A stretch of 64,000 bases of DNA from Streptomyces mobaraensis (GCF_020099395.1 NZ_CP083590.1:4526001-4590000), one strand, 5' to 3'. Positions 10,612 to 19,377 are shown, numbered from the stretch's first letter. Numbers and translations: made by a program. The notes: generated by a model not told the origin, from the letters alone.

Positions 10612-11832
10612 GAGCCGGAGCCGGACGTCTGGGCGCATCCGCGGTTACGGGCCGCCGTCGTGGCCGGGGACTGGGCTGCGCTGTTGAAGGGGTGGCGGGT
10701 GCTGACCCGTGCCAACCAGAGCGAACTCGGGGCCCGGGTGGGGCTGTCGCAGCCTGATGTCTCCGCGATCGAGAACCGGCGGCGGACGGTGACCTCGGCC
10801 GAGGTGCGGCGGCGGATCGTTCAGGGGCTGGGCGTTCCGGCGGAGCTGCTCGGCGGGGGCGGGAAGGCGGAGGTGCCGCTGCCGTCGCTGGTGTTGCCCG
10901 AGGTGGTCGCGGATCCCGGGATGGAGCGGCTGCGGGGGGTCGGGGTCGGGCGGATGCGTCTGGACGTGGCCTGCCTTGAGGCGATGGAGGGGTTGCTCGC
11001 TTCCCATCGGCGGGCCGAGGACACGCTCGGTTCGCGGGTCGTTGCCGGGGTCGTGGCCGCGCAGTTCGAGCGGGTGGCCGGGTTGTACGACCAGGCGCGG
11101 GGGCCGCTCGCCGACCGGCTGGTGAAGTTGCTGGCGGAGTACGCCCAGTTCCTCGCGTGGATGGCGCAGGACCAGGACAACACCCCGGCTGCTTTGGGGT
11201 GGTTCGACCGGTCTTACGACTGGGCGTTGGAGGCCGGCCACGGTGACATGGCGGCCACCACCATGAGCATGAAGGCCCATCTCGCCTGGTCGAGGGGGAG
11301 GGGGCGCGCGTGCGTCAGGCTCGCGGAGGCGGCGGCGGGCACGGCCGGGGTGAGCCGGGCGACGCGGGCCATGGCGCTGCAGATGGCGGGACGCGGGTGC
11401 GCGCTCGACGGTGACGCCGAAGGCGCGTACCGCAACCTGGACGCGGCGCACCGGGTCATTCGGGAGGCGCGTGACGCCCCGCCCTGGCTGTACTTCTACG
11501 GCGAGTCCTGGTTCTCGGCACAGCGGGGCATGGCGGACGTGCACCTGGGGGCCTGGGCGAGCGCCGTCGACCACTTGGTGGCCGGGCTCGCCGGTTTCGC
11601 CCCCGCGTTCCGGCGCGACCGGGCCTGGTACGGGGCGTGCCTCGCGCACGCCTACGCGGGTGCCGGCGAAGCGGAAGCGGCGTTGGAGGCGGCGCTGGGC
11701 GTCGTCCGGGATGCCGCCGAGGTCGGGCGTCCGCACGCGTGGGGCGAGTTGCATGCCGTGGGGGCGCTGCTGTTGCGGCGTGGGGCCCCGGAGGGGCGGG
11801 TGCTGGTGGACGTTCTGGCGGGGCTGGACTGA
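10609..11832 (+). CDS. XRE-family regulator with TPR-like C-terminus, TTA codon
   Basis: A 407-residue protein. Residues about 24-80 form a Cro/C1 helix-turn-helix (LTRANQSELGARVGLSQPDVSAIENRRR). Residues about 130-400 are Ala-, Leu- and Arg-rich helical repeats of TPR type, as in Streptomyces regulators that sense peptides or partner proteins. Codon 13 (10645-10647) is TTA, read only by the bldA tRNA, so full-length protein should depend on developmental bldA expression. It is divergent from the Nudix/radical SAM/methyltransferase operon by 113 bases and most likely controls it. ATG 10609 was chosen over upstream in-frame starts because of the adjacent -10 box and the match of MEPEPDVWAHPRLR to an ordinary N-terminus. 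Confidence 0.85.
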   Translation: MEPEPDVWAHPRLRAAVVAGDWAALLKGWRVLTRANQSELGARVGLSQPDVSAIENRRRTVTSAEVRRRIVQGLGVPAELLGGGGKAEVPLPSLVLPEVVADPGMERLRGVGVGRMRLDVACLEAMEGLLASHRRAEDTLGSRVVAGVVAAQFERVAGLYDQARGPLADRLVKLLAEYAQFLAWMAQDQDNTPAALGWFDRSYDWALEAGHGDMAATTMSMKAHLAWSRGRGRACVRLAEAAAGTAGVSRATRAMALQMAGRGCALDGDAEGAYRNLDAAHRVIREARDAPPWLYFYGESWFSAQRGMADVHLGAWASAVDHLVAGLAGFAPAFRRDRAWYGACLAHAYAGAGEAEAALEAALGVVRDAAEVGRPHAWGELHAVGALLLRRGAPEGRVLVDVLAGLD

Positions 11833-12261
11833 GGGGCGGCGGCCGGTCCGGGGGCCTGTTACGGGTGTGTCAGGGCGTGCTGGAGTGAGTCATAAAAGCG
11901 GGTCGTCGCTCGGCCGGGGAAAAAGTTCGTGAAATCCTTCACATGAAAATGAGGGACTGGAACGCTGGTCCAGTGCCGTTCGGCCCCCATCCGGGGCCGA
12001 ACGGGCCCGGATGAGCGGGAACGGGCCTTCTCCGTCAGGTGAGAAGGAACGTTCAGGCAGGGTGGCGGAACCGAGTGGTCCAGTTGCGTTCGGGGTCGCA
12101 AGGCCAGCTCAGCGGGGGTGGTCAACGCGTTTCGGGGGTCGGTGGTTCCCCGTGAGGGGTATGGCGTCGGTCACGTGGGCGGCGCAGTGTAGCAGACAGC
12201 ACCCCGCGTCTTGTGAAGGGGCGCACGAGCACCCCTTCGGGGTGTGCTGGATACTCGAATC
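11833..12261 (+). other. XRE-ndh intergenic region: Rex-like site and hairpins
   Basis: No convincing gene in 429 bases. It holds a Rex-type palindrome at 11928-11943, a perfect 12-base stem at 11976-11987/11993-12004 (CCGTTCGGCCCC and its complement) and a small hairpin CACCCC-TTC-GGGGTG at 12230-12244. GATACT at 12250-12255 is a candidate -10 box seven bases before the ndh ATG. Short open frames at 11943-12014 (23 codons) and 12011-12265 lack ribosome sites and typical codon use. Confidence 0.5.
11928..11943. promoter_or_regulatory. Candidate Rex operator
   Basis: CGTGAAATCCTTCACA contains the perfect inverted repeat GTGAA-N4-TTCAC. It differs by one outer base from the Rex half-site pattern TGTGAA-N4-TTCACA. 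Rex is the NADH/NAD sensor that controls respiratory genes, and the downstream gene is ndh. The distance to the ndh start (about 320 bases) implies a distal promoter or a role on another transcript. Confidence 0.45.
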
Positions 12262-13644
12262 ATGAGCACCACGGAGCGTCCACGGATCCTCGTAGTAGGC
12301 GGTGGGTACGTCGGCCTGTATGCGGCGCGTCGCATCTTGAAGAAGATGCGGTACGGCGAGGCGACCGTCACGGTCGTCGACCCGCGCTCGTACATGACGT
12401 ACCAGCCCTTCCTCCCCGAAGCAGCGGCCGGCAGCATCTCGCCGCGTCACGTCGTGGTGCCGCTGCGACGTGTGCTCCCCAAGGCGGAGGTCCTCACCGG
12501 CCGCGTCACCACCATCGACCAGGACCGCAAGGTCGCCACGATCGCCCCGCTGGTGGGCGAGGCGTACGAGCTGCCCTTCGACTACCTGGTCATCGCGATG
12601 GGCGCGGTCTCCCGTACCTTCCCGATCCCCGGCCTCGCCGAGAACGGCATCGGCATGAAGGGCATCGAGGAGTCCATCGGCCTGCGCAACCACGTCCTGG
12701 AGCAGCTGGACAAGGCCGACTCGACCACCGACGAGGAGATCCGCCGCAAGGCGCTCACCTTCGTCTTCGTCGGCGGCGGCTTCGCCGGCGCCGAGACGAT
12801 CGGTGAGGTCGAGGACATGGCCCGCGACGCGGCCAAGCACTACCGGAACGTGAAGCGCGAGGACATGCGCTTCATCCTGGTCGACGCCGCCGACAAGATC
12901 CTCCCCGAGGTCGGCCCCAAGCTCGGCCAGTACGGCAAGGAGCACCTGGAGAGCCGCGGGGTGGAGATCCACCTCTCGACGTCCATGGACTCCTGCGTCG
13001 ACGGCCACGTCGTGCTCAAGAACGGCCTTGAGGTCGACGCCAACACCATCGTGTGGACGGCGGGCGTCAAGCCCAACCCGGCGCTGGCCCGCTTCGGCCT
13101 GCCGCTCGGCCCGCGTGGCCACGTGGACACCCAGGCGACCCTCCAGGTGCAGGGCACCGACTACATCTGGGCCGCGGGCGACAACGCCCAGGTGCCGGAC
13201 ATGGTCGGCCGCCGCGCCGGCAACGAGAACGCCTGGTGCCCGCCCAACGCCCAGCACGCGCTGCGCCAGGCCAAGGTCCTCGGCGACAACGTGATCTCCG
13301 GTATGCGGGGCTTCCCGCAGAAGGAGTACAGCCACGCCAACAAGGGTGCGGTCGCCGGTCTCGGCCTGCACAAGGGCGTCGCGATGATCGTCATGGGCAA
13401 GATGAAGATCAAGCTCAAGGGCCGTCTCGCCTGGTACATGCACCGTGGCTACCACGGTCTGGCCATGCCGACCTGGAACCGCAAGATCCGCATCTTCGCG
13501 GACTGGACGCTGGGCATGTTCCTCAAGCGCGAGGTCGTGTCGCTCGGCGCCATGGAGAACCCCCGCGAGGAGTTCTACGAGGCCGCCAAGCCCGCTCCGC
13601 AGCCCGCCGACTCGGTCCCGACGCAGAAGGCCAAGGCCGGCTGA
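12262..13644 (+). CDS. ndh: Type II NADH dehydrogenase
   Basis: Non-proton-pumping NADH:menaquinone oxidoreductase on the inner face of the membrane, 460 residues. The FAD-binding Rossmann motif VVGGGYVGLYAA is at residues 11-22, the NADH motif FVFVGGGFAGAE is near residues 166-177, and the second FAD motif YIWAAGDNAQVP is near 303-314. A C-terminal amphipathic segment (about 370-430) fits membrane attachment. ATG 12262 lacks a ribosome site and has a -10-like GATACT just upstream, suggesting a leaderless message; an upstream in-frame ATG at 12244 is less likely. Gene order ppx-(island)-ndh-cfa suggests the four-gene island is an insertion. Confidence 0.95.
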   Translation: MSTTERPRILVVGGGYVGLYAARRILKKMRYGEATVTVVDPRSYMTYQPFLPEAAAGSISPRHVVVPLRRVLPKAEVLTGRVTTIDQDRKVATIAPLVGEAYELPFDYLVIAMGAVSRTFPIPGLAENGIGMKGIEESIGLRNHVLEQLDKADSTTDEEIRRKALTFVFVGGGFAGAETIGEVEDMARDAAKHYRNVKREDMRFILVDAADKILPEVGPKLGQYGKEHLESRGVEIHLSTSMDSCVDGHVVLKNGLEVDANTIVWTAGVKPNPALARFGLPLGPRGHVDTQATLQVQGTDYIWAAGDNAQVPDMVGRRAGNENAWCPPNAQHALRQAKVLGDNVISGMRGFPQKEYSHANKGAVAGLGLHKGVAMIVMGKMKIKLKGRLAWYMHRGYHGLAMPTWNRKIRIFADWTLGMFLKREVVSLGAMENPREEFYEAAKPAPQPADSVPTQKAKAG

Positions 13645-14053
13645 GTCCCCCGCCGCGCGCAGCGTCCGCACGGCGGCCGCGGCTTCCGCGGCACCACACG
13701 CTCAAGGGCGTCCACCAAATCCGTGGGGTGGGCGCCCTTCGGCATGCCCGCGCGCACTCGTCCATTCCCCCCGCCCGTCCGTTCCCCCCGCGCGCCCGTC
13801 CGTCCCGGCGCGCAACCGGCTGCCCCGGCGCCCGCCCGTCCGCCCCCGCACGCCGTCCCGCGCGCGCCGGCCGCGCACCCCACGCCCCCGCGACGCCCCC
13901 ATGCTCGGCCGTCGTGGCGATTTTCCCTCCCCCGCGCGAACGTGACGCACTCCCGCAGGGAAGGACTACAGCACGGCTCGCCGGTGTTTAGGTGTCAGAT
14001 GAATCCATTTCGTCGAACCTGACTCCTGACACCGCATCATGGAGGTGTGCGAC
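13645..14053 (+). other. ndh-cfa intergenic region: terminator and inverted repeat
   Basis: No gene seen in 409 bases. A hairpin at 13704-13739 pairs AAGGGCG and TCCACC with GGTGGG and CGCCCTT and likely ends ndh. Near cfa, GGTGTCAG (13991-13998) is the exact inverse of CTGACACC (14026-14033) with a 27-base loop. This could be an operator pair or a leader hairpin. The stretch between is C-rich low-complexity sequence. Confidence 0.5.
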
Positions 14054-15364
14054 ATGGCCCAGGCCGCCCGACGGCTCGCCGACCTCGCGGAACGGGTACT
14101 GGGGGCACCGCTCCCCATCCGCCTCCGCGCCTGGGACCGCAGCGAGGCGGGGCCGCCCGGTGGGCCGGTGCTCGTCGTCCGCAACCGCCGCGCCCTGCGC
14201 CGCCTGCTCTGGAAGCCGGGCGAGCTCGGCCTGGCCCGGGCCTGGGTGGCGGGGGACCTCGACGTCGAGGGCGACCTCTACGCGGCCCTCGACCTGCTCG
14301 CCGGGTCCATCTGGGAACGCGGTGAGGAACCCGCCCGCCGCTCCGGCCTCCGGGCGGCCCTGGACGCCCTCCGGGACCCCGACACCCGCGCCGCCGGCCG
14401 TGAGCTGCTGAAGCTCGCCGGGCCCTGGACACCGCCCGCGCCGCCCCCGGAGGAGGCCCGCGGGACATCCGGCCGGCTGCACAGCCTCCGCCGCGACAAG
14501 CAGGCCATCAGCCACCACTACGACGTCGGCAACGCCTTCTACGAGCTCGTCCTCGGCCCGTCGATGGTCTACTCCTGCGCCTACTGGGAGCCCGAGGGCA
14601 CCCTGGAGGACGCCCAGCGCGCCAAGCTCGACCTGGTCTGCCGCAAGCTCGGCCTGGCCCCCGGCATGCGGCTGCTCGACGTCGGCTGCGGCTGGGGCTC
14701 GATGGTGCTGCACGCCGCCCGCGAGTACGGGGTGAGCGCGGTCGGCATCACCCTCTCCGAGGAGCAGGCCGGCTACGCCCGCAAGCGGATCGCCGAGGCG
14801 GGGCTGACGGACCGGGTGGAGATCCGCGTCCAGGACTACCGCGAGATCTCCGACGGGCCCTTCGACGCGATCTCCTCCATCGGCATGGCCGAGCACGTCG
14901 GCCGCGAGCGCTACGCCGAGTACGCGGCCGACCTGTACGCCCTGCTGCGGCCCGGCGGCCGGCTGCTCAACCACCAGATCGCGCGGCGGCCGCTGCTCGA
15001 CGAGGAGGCGTACCAGGTCGACGAGTTCATCGGCCGCTACGTCTTCCCGGACGGCGAACTCGCGCCCGTCGGGCGGACGGTGGCGCAGCTGGAGGAGGCC
15101 GGGTTCGAGGTCCGGGACGTGGAGGCGCTGCGCGAGCACTACGCGCTGACGCTCCGGCGGTGGGTGGCCAACCTGGAGGCGCACTGGGCCGAGGCCGTGC
15201 GGCTGACCTCGCCGGGGCGCGCCCGGGTGTGGCGGCTCTACATGGCCGCCTCGGCGCTGTCGTTCGAGCGCAACCGCATCGGCGTCAACCAGGTGCTGGC
15301 CGTACGGACCCCCGGATCCGGTGACCCGGGACTGCCGCTGCGCACCCGGGAGTGGCGGGCCTGA
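14054..15364 (+). CDS. cfa: Cyclopropane-fatty-acyl-phospholipid synthase family methyltransferase
   Basis: SAM-dependent enzyme that modifies the double bond of unsaturated acyl chains in membrane phospholipids, 436 residues. The N-terminal 140 residues are the lipid-binding part of the CFA family (VAGDLDVEGDLYAALDLL). The catalytic part includes ISHHYDVGNAFYELVLG, the SAM loop LLDVGCGWGS and the SIGMAEHVG loop, with FERNRIGVNQVL near the end. ATG 14054 is preceded by GGAGG with eight bases between. An ATG five codons upstream lacks a site. A 17-base perfect terminator follows. Confidence 0.93.
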   Translation: MAQAARRLADLAERVLGAPLPIRLRAWDRSEAGPPGGPVLVVRNRRALRRLLWKPGELGLARAWVAGDLDVEGDLYAALDLLAGSIWERGEEPARRSGLRAALDALRDPDTRAAGRELLKLAGPWTPPAPPPEEARGTSGRLHSLRRDKQAISHHYDVGNAFYELVLGPSMVYSCAYWEPEGTLEDAQRAKLDLVCRKLGLAPGMRLLDVGCGWGSMVLHAAREYGVSAVGITLSEEQAGYARKRIAEAGLTDRVEIRVQDYREISDGPFDAISSIGMAEHVGRERYAEYAADLYALLRPGGRLLNHQIARRPLLDEEAYQVDEFIGRYVFPDGELAPVGRTVAQLEEAGFEVRDVEALREHYALTLRRWVANLEAHWAEAVRLTSPGRARVWRLYMAASALSFERNRIGVNQVLAVRTPGSGDPGLPLRTREWRA

Positions 15365-15369
15365 CGACG

Positions 15370-15408
15370 CCGGAGGGCCCGGTTCCGTAGCGGAACCGGG
15401 CCCTCCGG
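15370..15408 (+). terminator. Terminator after cfa
   Basis: Near-perfect 18-base stem from CCGGAGGGCCCGGTTCCG (15370-15387) and its complement (15391-15408), loop TAG. It lies between the convergent cfa and ABC permease genes. Confidence 0.88.
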
Positions 15409-15486
15409 GCGGTCGGGGCCGTCAGTCGGCCCCAGGCGGTCGGGGCCGTCGGCCGGCCTTGACGGCGGAGTCGGCGGACAGCGCCG

Positions 15487-18003
15487 TCAGTCGGCCTTGA
15501 TGGCGGACAGCATGTTCAGCTTCGCCGCCCGGCGGGCCGGCCAGAGCGCCGCCAGCACGCCGACCACGGCGGCCAGCAGCAGGAACAGGGCGATCCGGCC
15601 CCAGGGCAGGGCCATTTCGTAGGTGGCCATGCTGGTGGCGATCTGCTCGCCCGCGGCCCAGCCGAAGAAGACGCCGAGGACGATGCCCAGCACCCCGCCG
15701 AAGAGCGAGATGACCACCGACTCCAGGCGGACCATCCGCTTGATGCCGCTGCGGTCGAGGCCGATGGCCCGCAGCATGCCGATCTCCTGCCGGCGTTCGA
15801 AGACGGACATCGCGAGGGTGTTGACGACGCCCAGCACCGCGACGATCACCGCCATGGCGAGCAGGCCGTAGAGGACGTTCAGCATCATGCTGATCATCGA
15901 CGCGACCTCGCGCGAGATGTCGTCCTTGTCCTGGACCTGGATGGCCGGGTTGTCGCCGAGGGCCTTCCGCAGCGACTTCTTGGCCGAGGCGCTCGCTCCC
16001 TTGTCGGTCTTGACCAGGACCTGGCGGTCGACGAGCTCGGACATGTGCGGGGTCAGGGCCGGGTTGTCGACCATGATCCCCTTGAGCATGTCGTTGCCCT
16101 TGAAGATCCCGCCGACCGTCAGCCGGCCCTTCTTGCCGTCCTCGTAGGTGACCTCGAAGGACGAACCGGCCTTCCAGTGGTGGCTCTTGGCCGTCGCGTC
16201 GTCCACGACCACCCGCTGCCGCTGGGACAGCGCCGCGTACGAGCCGGCCGAGAAGTCGACCTGGGTGAGCTTGCCGATGCTCGCGGCGTCCACGCCGGTC
16301 AGGTACTCGCTGTCGCCGTCGATGCGGGCGGGCGACTGCCGCAGGGCGCTGACGGCGGTGACGCCGGGCTGCGTGGCCAGCTTCCGGGCGATGTCGGGGG
16401 AGAGGTCGTGCATGTTGGCCATGACGACGACGTAGTCGGCCTTCAGCGAGTCGGCCGCCATCTTGTCGATGGCCTGCTGGACGCTGTTGCCGATGACCGT
16501 GAGGCCGGTGATCAGGGTGAGGCCGATCATCAGCGCGGAGGCGGTCGCGGCGGTGCGGCGCGGGTTGCGGACCGCGTTCTGGCCGGCGAGCTTGCCGGGC
16601 ATCCCGAAGCGGCGGAGCACCGGCCCCACGGCGGCGATCAGCGGGCGGGAGAGCAGCGGCGTCAGCACGAACACGCCGATGAGCAGCAGGCCCGCGCCCA
16701 CCCCCAGGCCGGACTCGTCGCCCGCCGTGACGGAGACCGCGGCGCCCGCGGCCGTGAGGAGCGCGCCGATGGTGTTGCGGACCACCAGGGACTTGGTGGT
16801 GGCCACCGCGTGGACGCTGTTCATGGCCGCCACCGGCGGGATCTTCGCGGCGCGCCGGCCCGGCAGCCAGGCGGCGAGCATGGTCACCAGGATGCCGACG
16901 GCGAGCGAGGAGACGATCGCCGACGGGGGGACGACGAGCGGACCGGCCGGCATGGCGTCGGAGGGCATCAGGGCCTTCATCCCGGCGCCGATGCCGATGC
17001 CGGCGAGCAGACCGGCGACGGCCGCGACCGCGCCCACGACGAACGCCTCGACGAGCACCGAGCGGGTCACCTGGCGGCGGCTGGCTCCGACCGCGCGGAG
17101 CAGGGCGAGCTCCTTGGTGCGCTGGGCGATCAGCATGGTGAAGGTGTTGGCGATGATGAAGATGCCGACGAACAGGGCTATTCCGGCGAAGACCAGCAGA
17201 CCGGTCTTCACCCCGTCCATGCCCTGGGCGATCATCTCGGCCTCGTCGTCGGCCAGCTTCTTGCCGGTGGTCGCCTCGGCGTCGCGCGGCAGGATCTTGT
17301 CGACCTCGGCCTTCAGCTTCTCCTGGGACGTGCCGGGGGCGGCCTTGACGTCGATCTCGTTGAACCGGCCGGGCTTGGCGAAGAGCTTCTGGGCGGTGGC
17401 GGTGTCGAAGAGGGTGAGCGTGCCGCCGGCCGACACCTGGCCCTTGTCGGTGGTGAAGACACCGGTGATCTTCTGGCTGAGGACCGGGCCCCGGACGGAC
17501 ATCCGGACGGTGTCGCCGACCTTGAAGCCCGCGCGCTCGGCGGTCTTGGCGTCGACGGCGATCTCGCCGGCGCGCTGCGGCGCCCGGCCGGACGTCAGCG
17601 GGTAGCGGGCGTCCGTGCCGTCCTTGCCGGGGAAGTAGTTGGAGCCGGCCCGGGCGAAGCCCGAGCCCACCAGCTCGCCGTCCTTGCCGGCGAGGTACGC
17701 CTGGCCGTCGACGCTGCCGGTGGCCGAGGCGGCGCCGGGCACCTTCGCGGCCTTGTCCAGCAGGCGCTGGGTGAGCATCGGGGGCTCGCCGGGCTTCCCC
17801 TTGTCGTCGTCGTCCTTGTGCGGCTGGACGGCGACGTCGACGTCGGCGAAGCCCTTCTGGCTGCTGCTCTGGAGGGCGGAGGAGAAGGTCTCGGTGAAGA
17901 CGAGGGTGCCGGAGACGAAGGCCACGCCGAGCATCACGGCGAGGACGGTCATCAGCAAGCGGGCTTTGTGCGCGAGGACATTGCGCAACGCGGTACGGAA
18001 CAT
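15487..18003 (-). CDS. ABC transporter permease, FtsX/MacB-like, duplicated
   Basis: Integral membrane subunit of 838 residues with two FtsX-type halves. An N-terminal helix (LLMTVLAVMLGVAFVSGTL, residues 15-33) is followed by a large extracellular domain to about 255, a first FtsX domain with helices about 265-395, two central helices (about 415-455), a second extracellular domain (about 500-700) and a final FtsX domain to the C-terminus. The repeated segment LLRAVGASRRQ / MLRAIGLDRSG marks the coupling helices of each half. It pairs with the ATPase gene upstream (48 bases between them). Such systems export lipids, peptides or drugs, or act as mechanotransducers; the substrate is unknown. 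Confidence 0.92.
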   Translation of the reverse strand: MFRTALRNVLAHKARLLMTVLAVMLGVAFVSGTLVFTETFSSALQSSSQKGFADVDVAVQPHKDDDDKGKPGEPPMLTQRLLDKAAKVPGAASATGSVDGQAYLAGKDGELVGSGFARAGSNYFPGKDGTDARYPLTSGRAPQRAGEIAVDAKTAERAGFKVGDTVRMSVRGPVLSQKITGVFTTDKGQVSAGGTLTLFDTATAQKLFAKPGRFNEIDVKAAPGTSQEKLKAEVDKILPRDAEATTGKKLADDEAEMIAQGMDGVKTGLLVFAGIALFVGIFIIANTFTMLIAQRTKELALLRAVGASRRQVTRSVLVEAFVVGAVAAVAGLLAGIGIGAGMKALMPSDAMPAGPLVVPPSAIVSSLAVGILVTMLAAWLPGRRAAKIPPVAAMNSVHAVATTKSLVVRNTIGALLTAAGAAVSVTAGDESGLGVGAGLLLIGVFVLTPLLSRPLIAAVGPVLRRFGMPGKLAGQNAVRNPRRTAATASALMIGLTLITGLTVIGNSVQQAIDKMAADSLKADYVVVMANMHDLSPDIARKLATQPGVTAVSALRQSPARIDGDSEYLTGVDAASIGKLTQVDFSAGSYAALSQRQRVVVDDATAKSHHWKAGSSFEVTYEDGKKGRLTVGGIFKGNDMLKGIMVDNPALTPHMSELVDRQVLVKTDKGASASAKKSLRKALGDNPAIQVQDKDDISREVASMISMMLNVLYGLLAMAVIVAVLGVVNTLAMSVFERRQEIGMLRAIGLDRSGIKRMVRLESVVISLFGGVLGIVLGVFFGWAAGEQIATSMATYEMALPWGRIALFLLLAAVVGVLAALWPARRAAKLNMLSAIKAD

Positions 18004-18051
18004 CGGGTCAGGTGTCCTGGGAGTCGGGGGCGGGCGCGGACGCGGAAGAGA

Positions 18052-18834
18052 TCAGCTCGTCCGGCCCTTGGCGTCGAACGCCTTCATGCGGTCCAGGACG
18101 GCGTCGGCGGTCGGCTCGTACATCTCGTCGACGATGCGGCCGTCGGCGAGGAAGACGACGCGGTTGGCGTAGGAGGCGGCGACCGGGTCGTGGGTGACCA
18201 TGACGACGGTCTGGCCCAGTTCGCGCACCGAGTTGCGCAGGAAGCCCAGGACCTCGGCGCCGGAGCGGGAGTCGAGGTTGCCGGTGGGCTCGTCGGCGAA
18301 CATGATCTCGGGGCGGCCGGCGAGGGCGCGGGCGACGGCGACGCGCTGCTGCTGGCCGCCGGAGAGCTGGTTCGGACGGTGCTTGAGCCGGCCGGAGAGG
18401 CCGACGGTGTCCACGACCGTGTCGAGCCACTTCTGGTCGGGCTTGCGGCCGGCGATGTCCATCGGCAGCGTGATGTTCTCCAGGGCGTTGAGCGTGGGGA
18501 GCAGGTTGAACGCCTGGAAGATGAAGCCGATCTTGTCCCGGCGGAGCTGGGTCAGCTTCTTGTCGTTGAGCGCGGTGAGCTCGGTGTCCCCGATGCGGGC
18601 GGAGCCGCCGGAGACCGTGTCCAGCCCGGCCATGCAGTGCATCAGCGTCGACTTGCCCGAGCCCGACGGCCCCATGATCGCGGTGAACTCGGCCCTGCGG
18701 AAGTCCACGGACACGGCGTCCAGGGCGACCACCTGGGTCTCGCCCTGGCCGTAGACCTTGGTGAGATCCGTGGCGCGGGCCGCCACCTCGGCGGTGCGGA
18801 CGGCGGTCGGGGCGCCGTAGGGGCTGGTGGTCAC
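18052..18834 (-). CDS. ABC transporter ATP-binding protein (MacB/LolD type)
   Basis: Nucleotide-binding subunit of 260 residues for the adjacent FtsX-like permease. The Walker A is GPSGSGKST, the Q-loop is FIFQAFNLLPT, the ABC signature is LSGGQQQRVAVARAL, the Walker B is EIMFADEPTGNLDS and the switch histidine is in VMVTHDP. GTG 18834 is chosen because AGGAG lies eight bases upstream; a GTG three codons earlier has that site too close. It is the first gene of the two-gene operon. Confidence 0.95.
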   Translation of the reverse strand: MTTSPYGAPTAVRTAEVAARATDLTKVYGQGETQVVALDAVSVDFRRAEFTAIMGPSGSGKSTLMHCMAGLDTVSGGSARIGDTELTALNDKKLTQLRRDKIGFIFQAFNLLPTLNALENITLPMDIAGRKPDQKWLDTVVDTVGLSGRLKHRPNQLSGGQQQRVAVARALAGRPEIMFADEPTGNLDSRSGAEVLGFLRNSVRELGQTVVMVTHDPVAASYANRVVFLADGRIVDEMYEPTADAVLDRMKAFDAKGRTS

Positions 18835-19294
18835 GGGGGACACTCCTGTCGGGACGCGGAACGGGACGTGATTCCATGGTCCTGTCCGCCTGCCCGGCCC
18901 GGATCAGACCAGGCTCCCGTTCGCGGGACCGTCTCCAGAGGTACGGGCGGGGGGCCGGGTCATCCTCCGGTATGAGGGCGCCGCCGCCAGGTCTGCCGGG
19001 GCCGTCGGCGCCGGAGCGGCCGGGCGGTGAGGGAACGGCTACGGAGCGGTGCGGGGGGAGTCGAGATTGCGACAATTCCGGGTGAGTGCCCGGGTGGGGT
19101 GGTGAACGGGATGGATCGGCCGCTGGCATGTGCCTATGGCGTCATTGCTGCACTGACAGCTCCTCAGTTGCCCATAAAATAAGACAACCTCTGGTCAGTG
19201 TTCCGCTGTTTGGGGGGCGCCACCCGGATAGGCTCATCCTGTTCTCCTCGAGGGAACCCGCGCGCGCGTCCGTGCACGCGTGGCCCGAGGGCCC
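18835..19294 (+). other. Region upstream of bldA
   Basis: No protein gene in 460 bases. The last 150 bases before the tRNA are unusually AT-rich for this chromosome (cccataaaataagac at 19171-19185) and are flanked by the inverted repeat CACTGAC (19151-19157) and GTCAGTG (19194-19200). TAGGCT at 19229-19234 is a candidate -10 box about 60 bases upstream of the mature tRNA. These are plausible bldA control elements, without direct proof here. Confidence 0.4.
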
Positions 19295-19377
19295 GCCCGG
19301 ATGGTGGAATGCAGACACGGCGAGCTTAAACCTCGCTGGCCCTTCGGGCCGTGCCGGTTCGAGTCCGGCTCCGGGCA
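19295..19377 (+). tRNA. bldA: tRNA-Leu(UAA), bldA
   Basis: Class II tRNA. The acceptor stem pairs GCCCGGA (19295-19301) with TCCGGGC (19370-19376). The anticodon stem GCGAG/CTCGC encloses loop CTTAAAC with anticodon TAA at 19327-19329. A variable arm closed by TTCG follows, and the T-arm contains GGTTCGAGTCC. CCA is not encoded. It is the only tRNA that reads UUA in Streptomyces and is the developmental switch bldA; the sequence matches my memory of bldA closely. Two regulators in this window carry TTA codons. A strong terminator lies 50 bases after it. Confidence 0.96.

Noticed and set aside
11943..12014. 23-codon frame MKMRDWNAGPVPFGPHPGPN... downstream of the XRE gene, considered as a peptide precursor for the radical SAM/PIMT system
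   Set aside because: It has a tempting Asn-Gly pair, but no ribosome site, no leader region, the opposite strand from the operon, and its body is a perfect hairpin.
12011..12265. 84-codon frame overlapping the ndh start
   Set aside because: It has weak third-position GC, no ribosome site and no recognisable sequence.
16045..18975. Plus-strand open frame of 976 codons opposite the ABC transporter genes
   Set aside because: It shadows two clear ABC genes. There is no ribosome site or recognisable fold.
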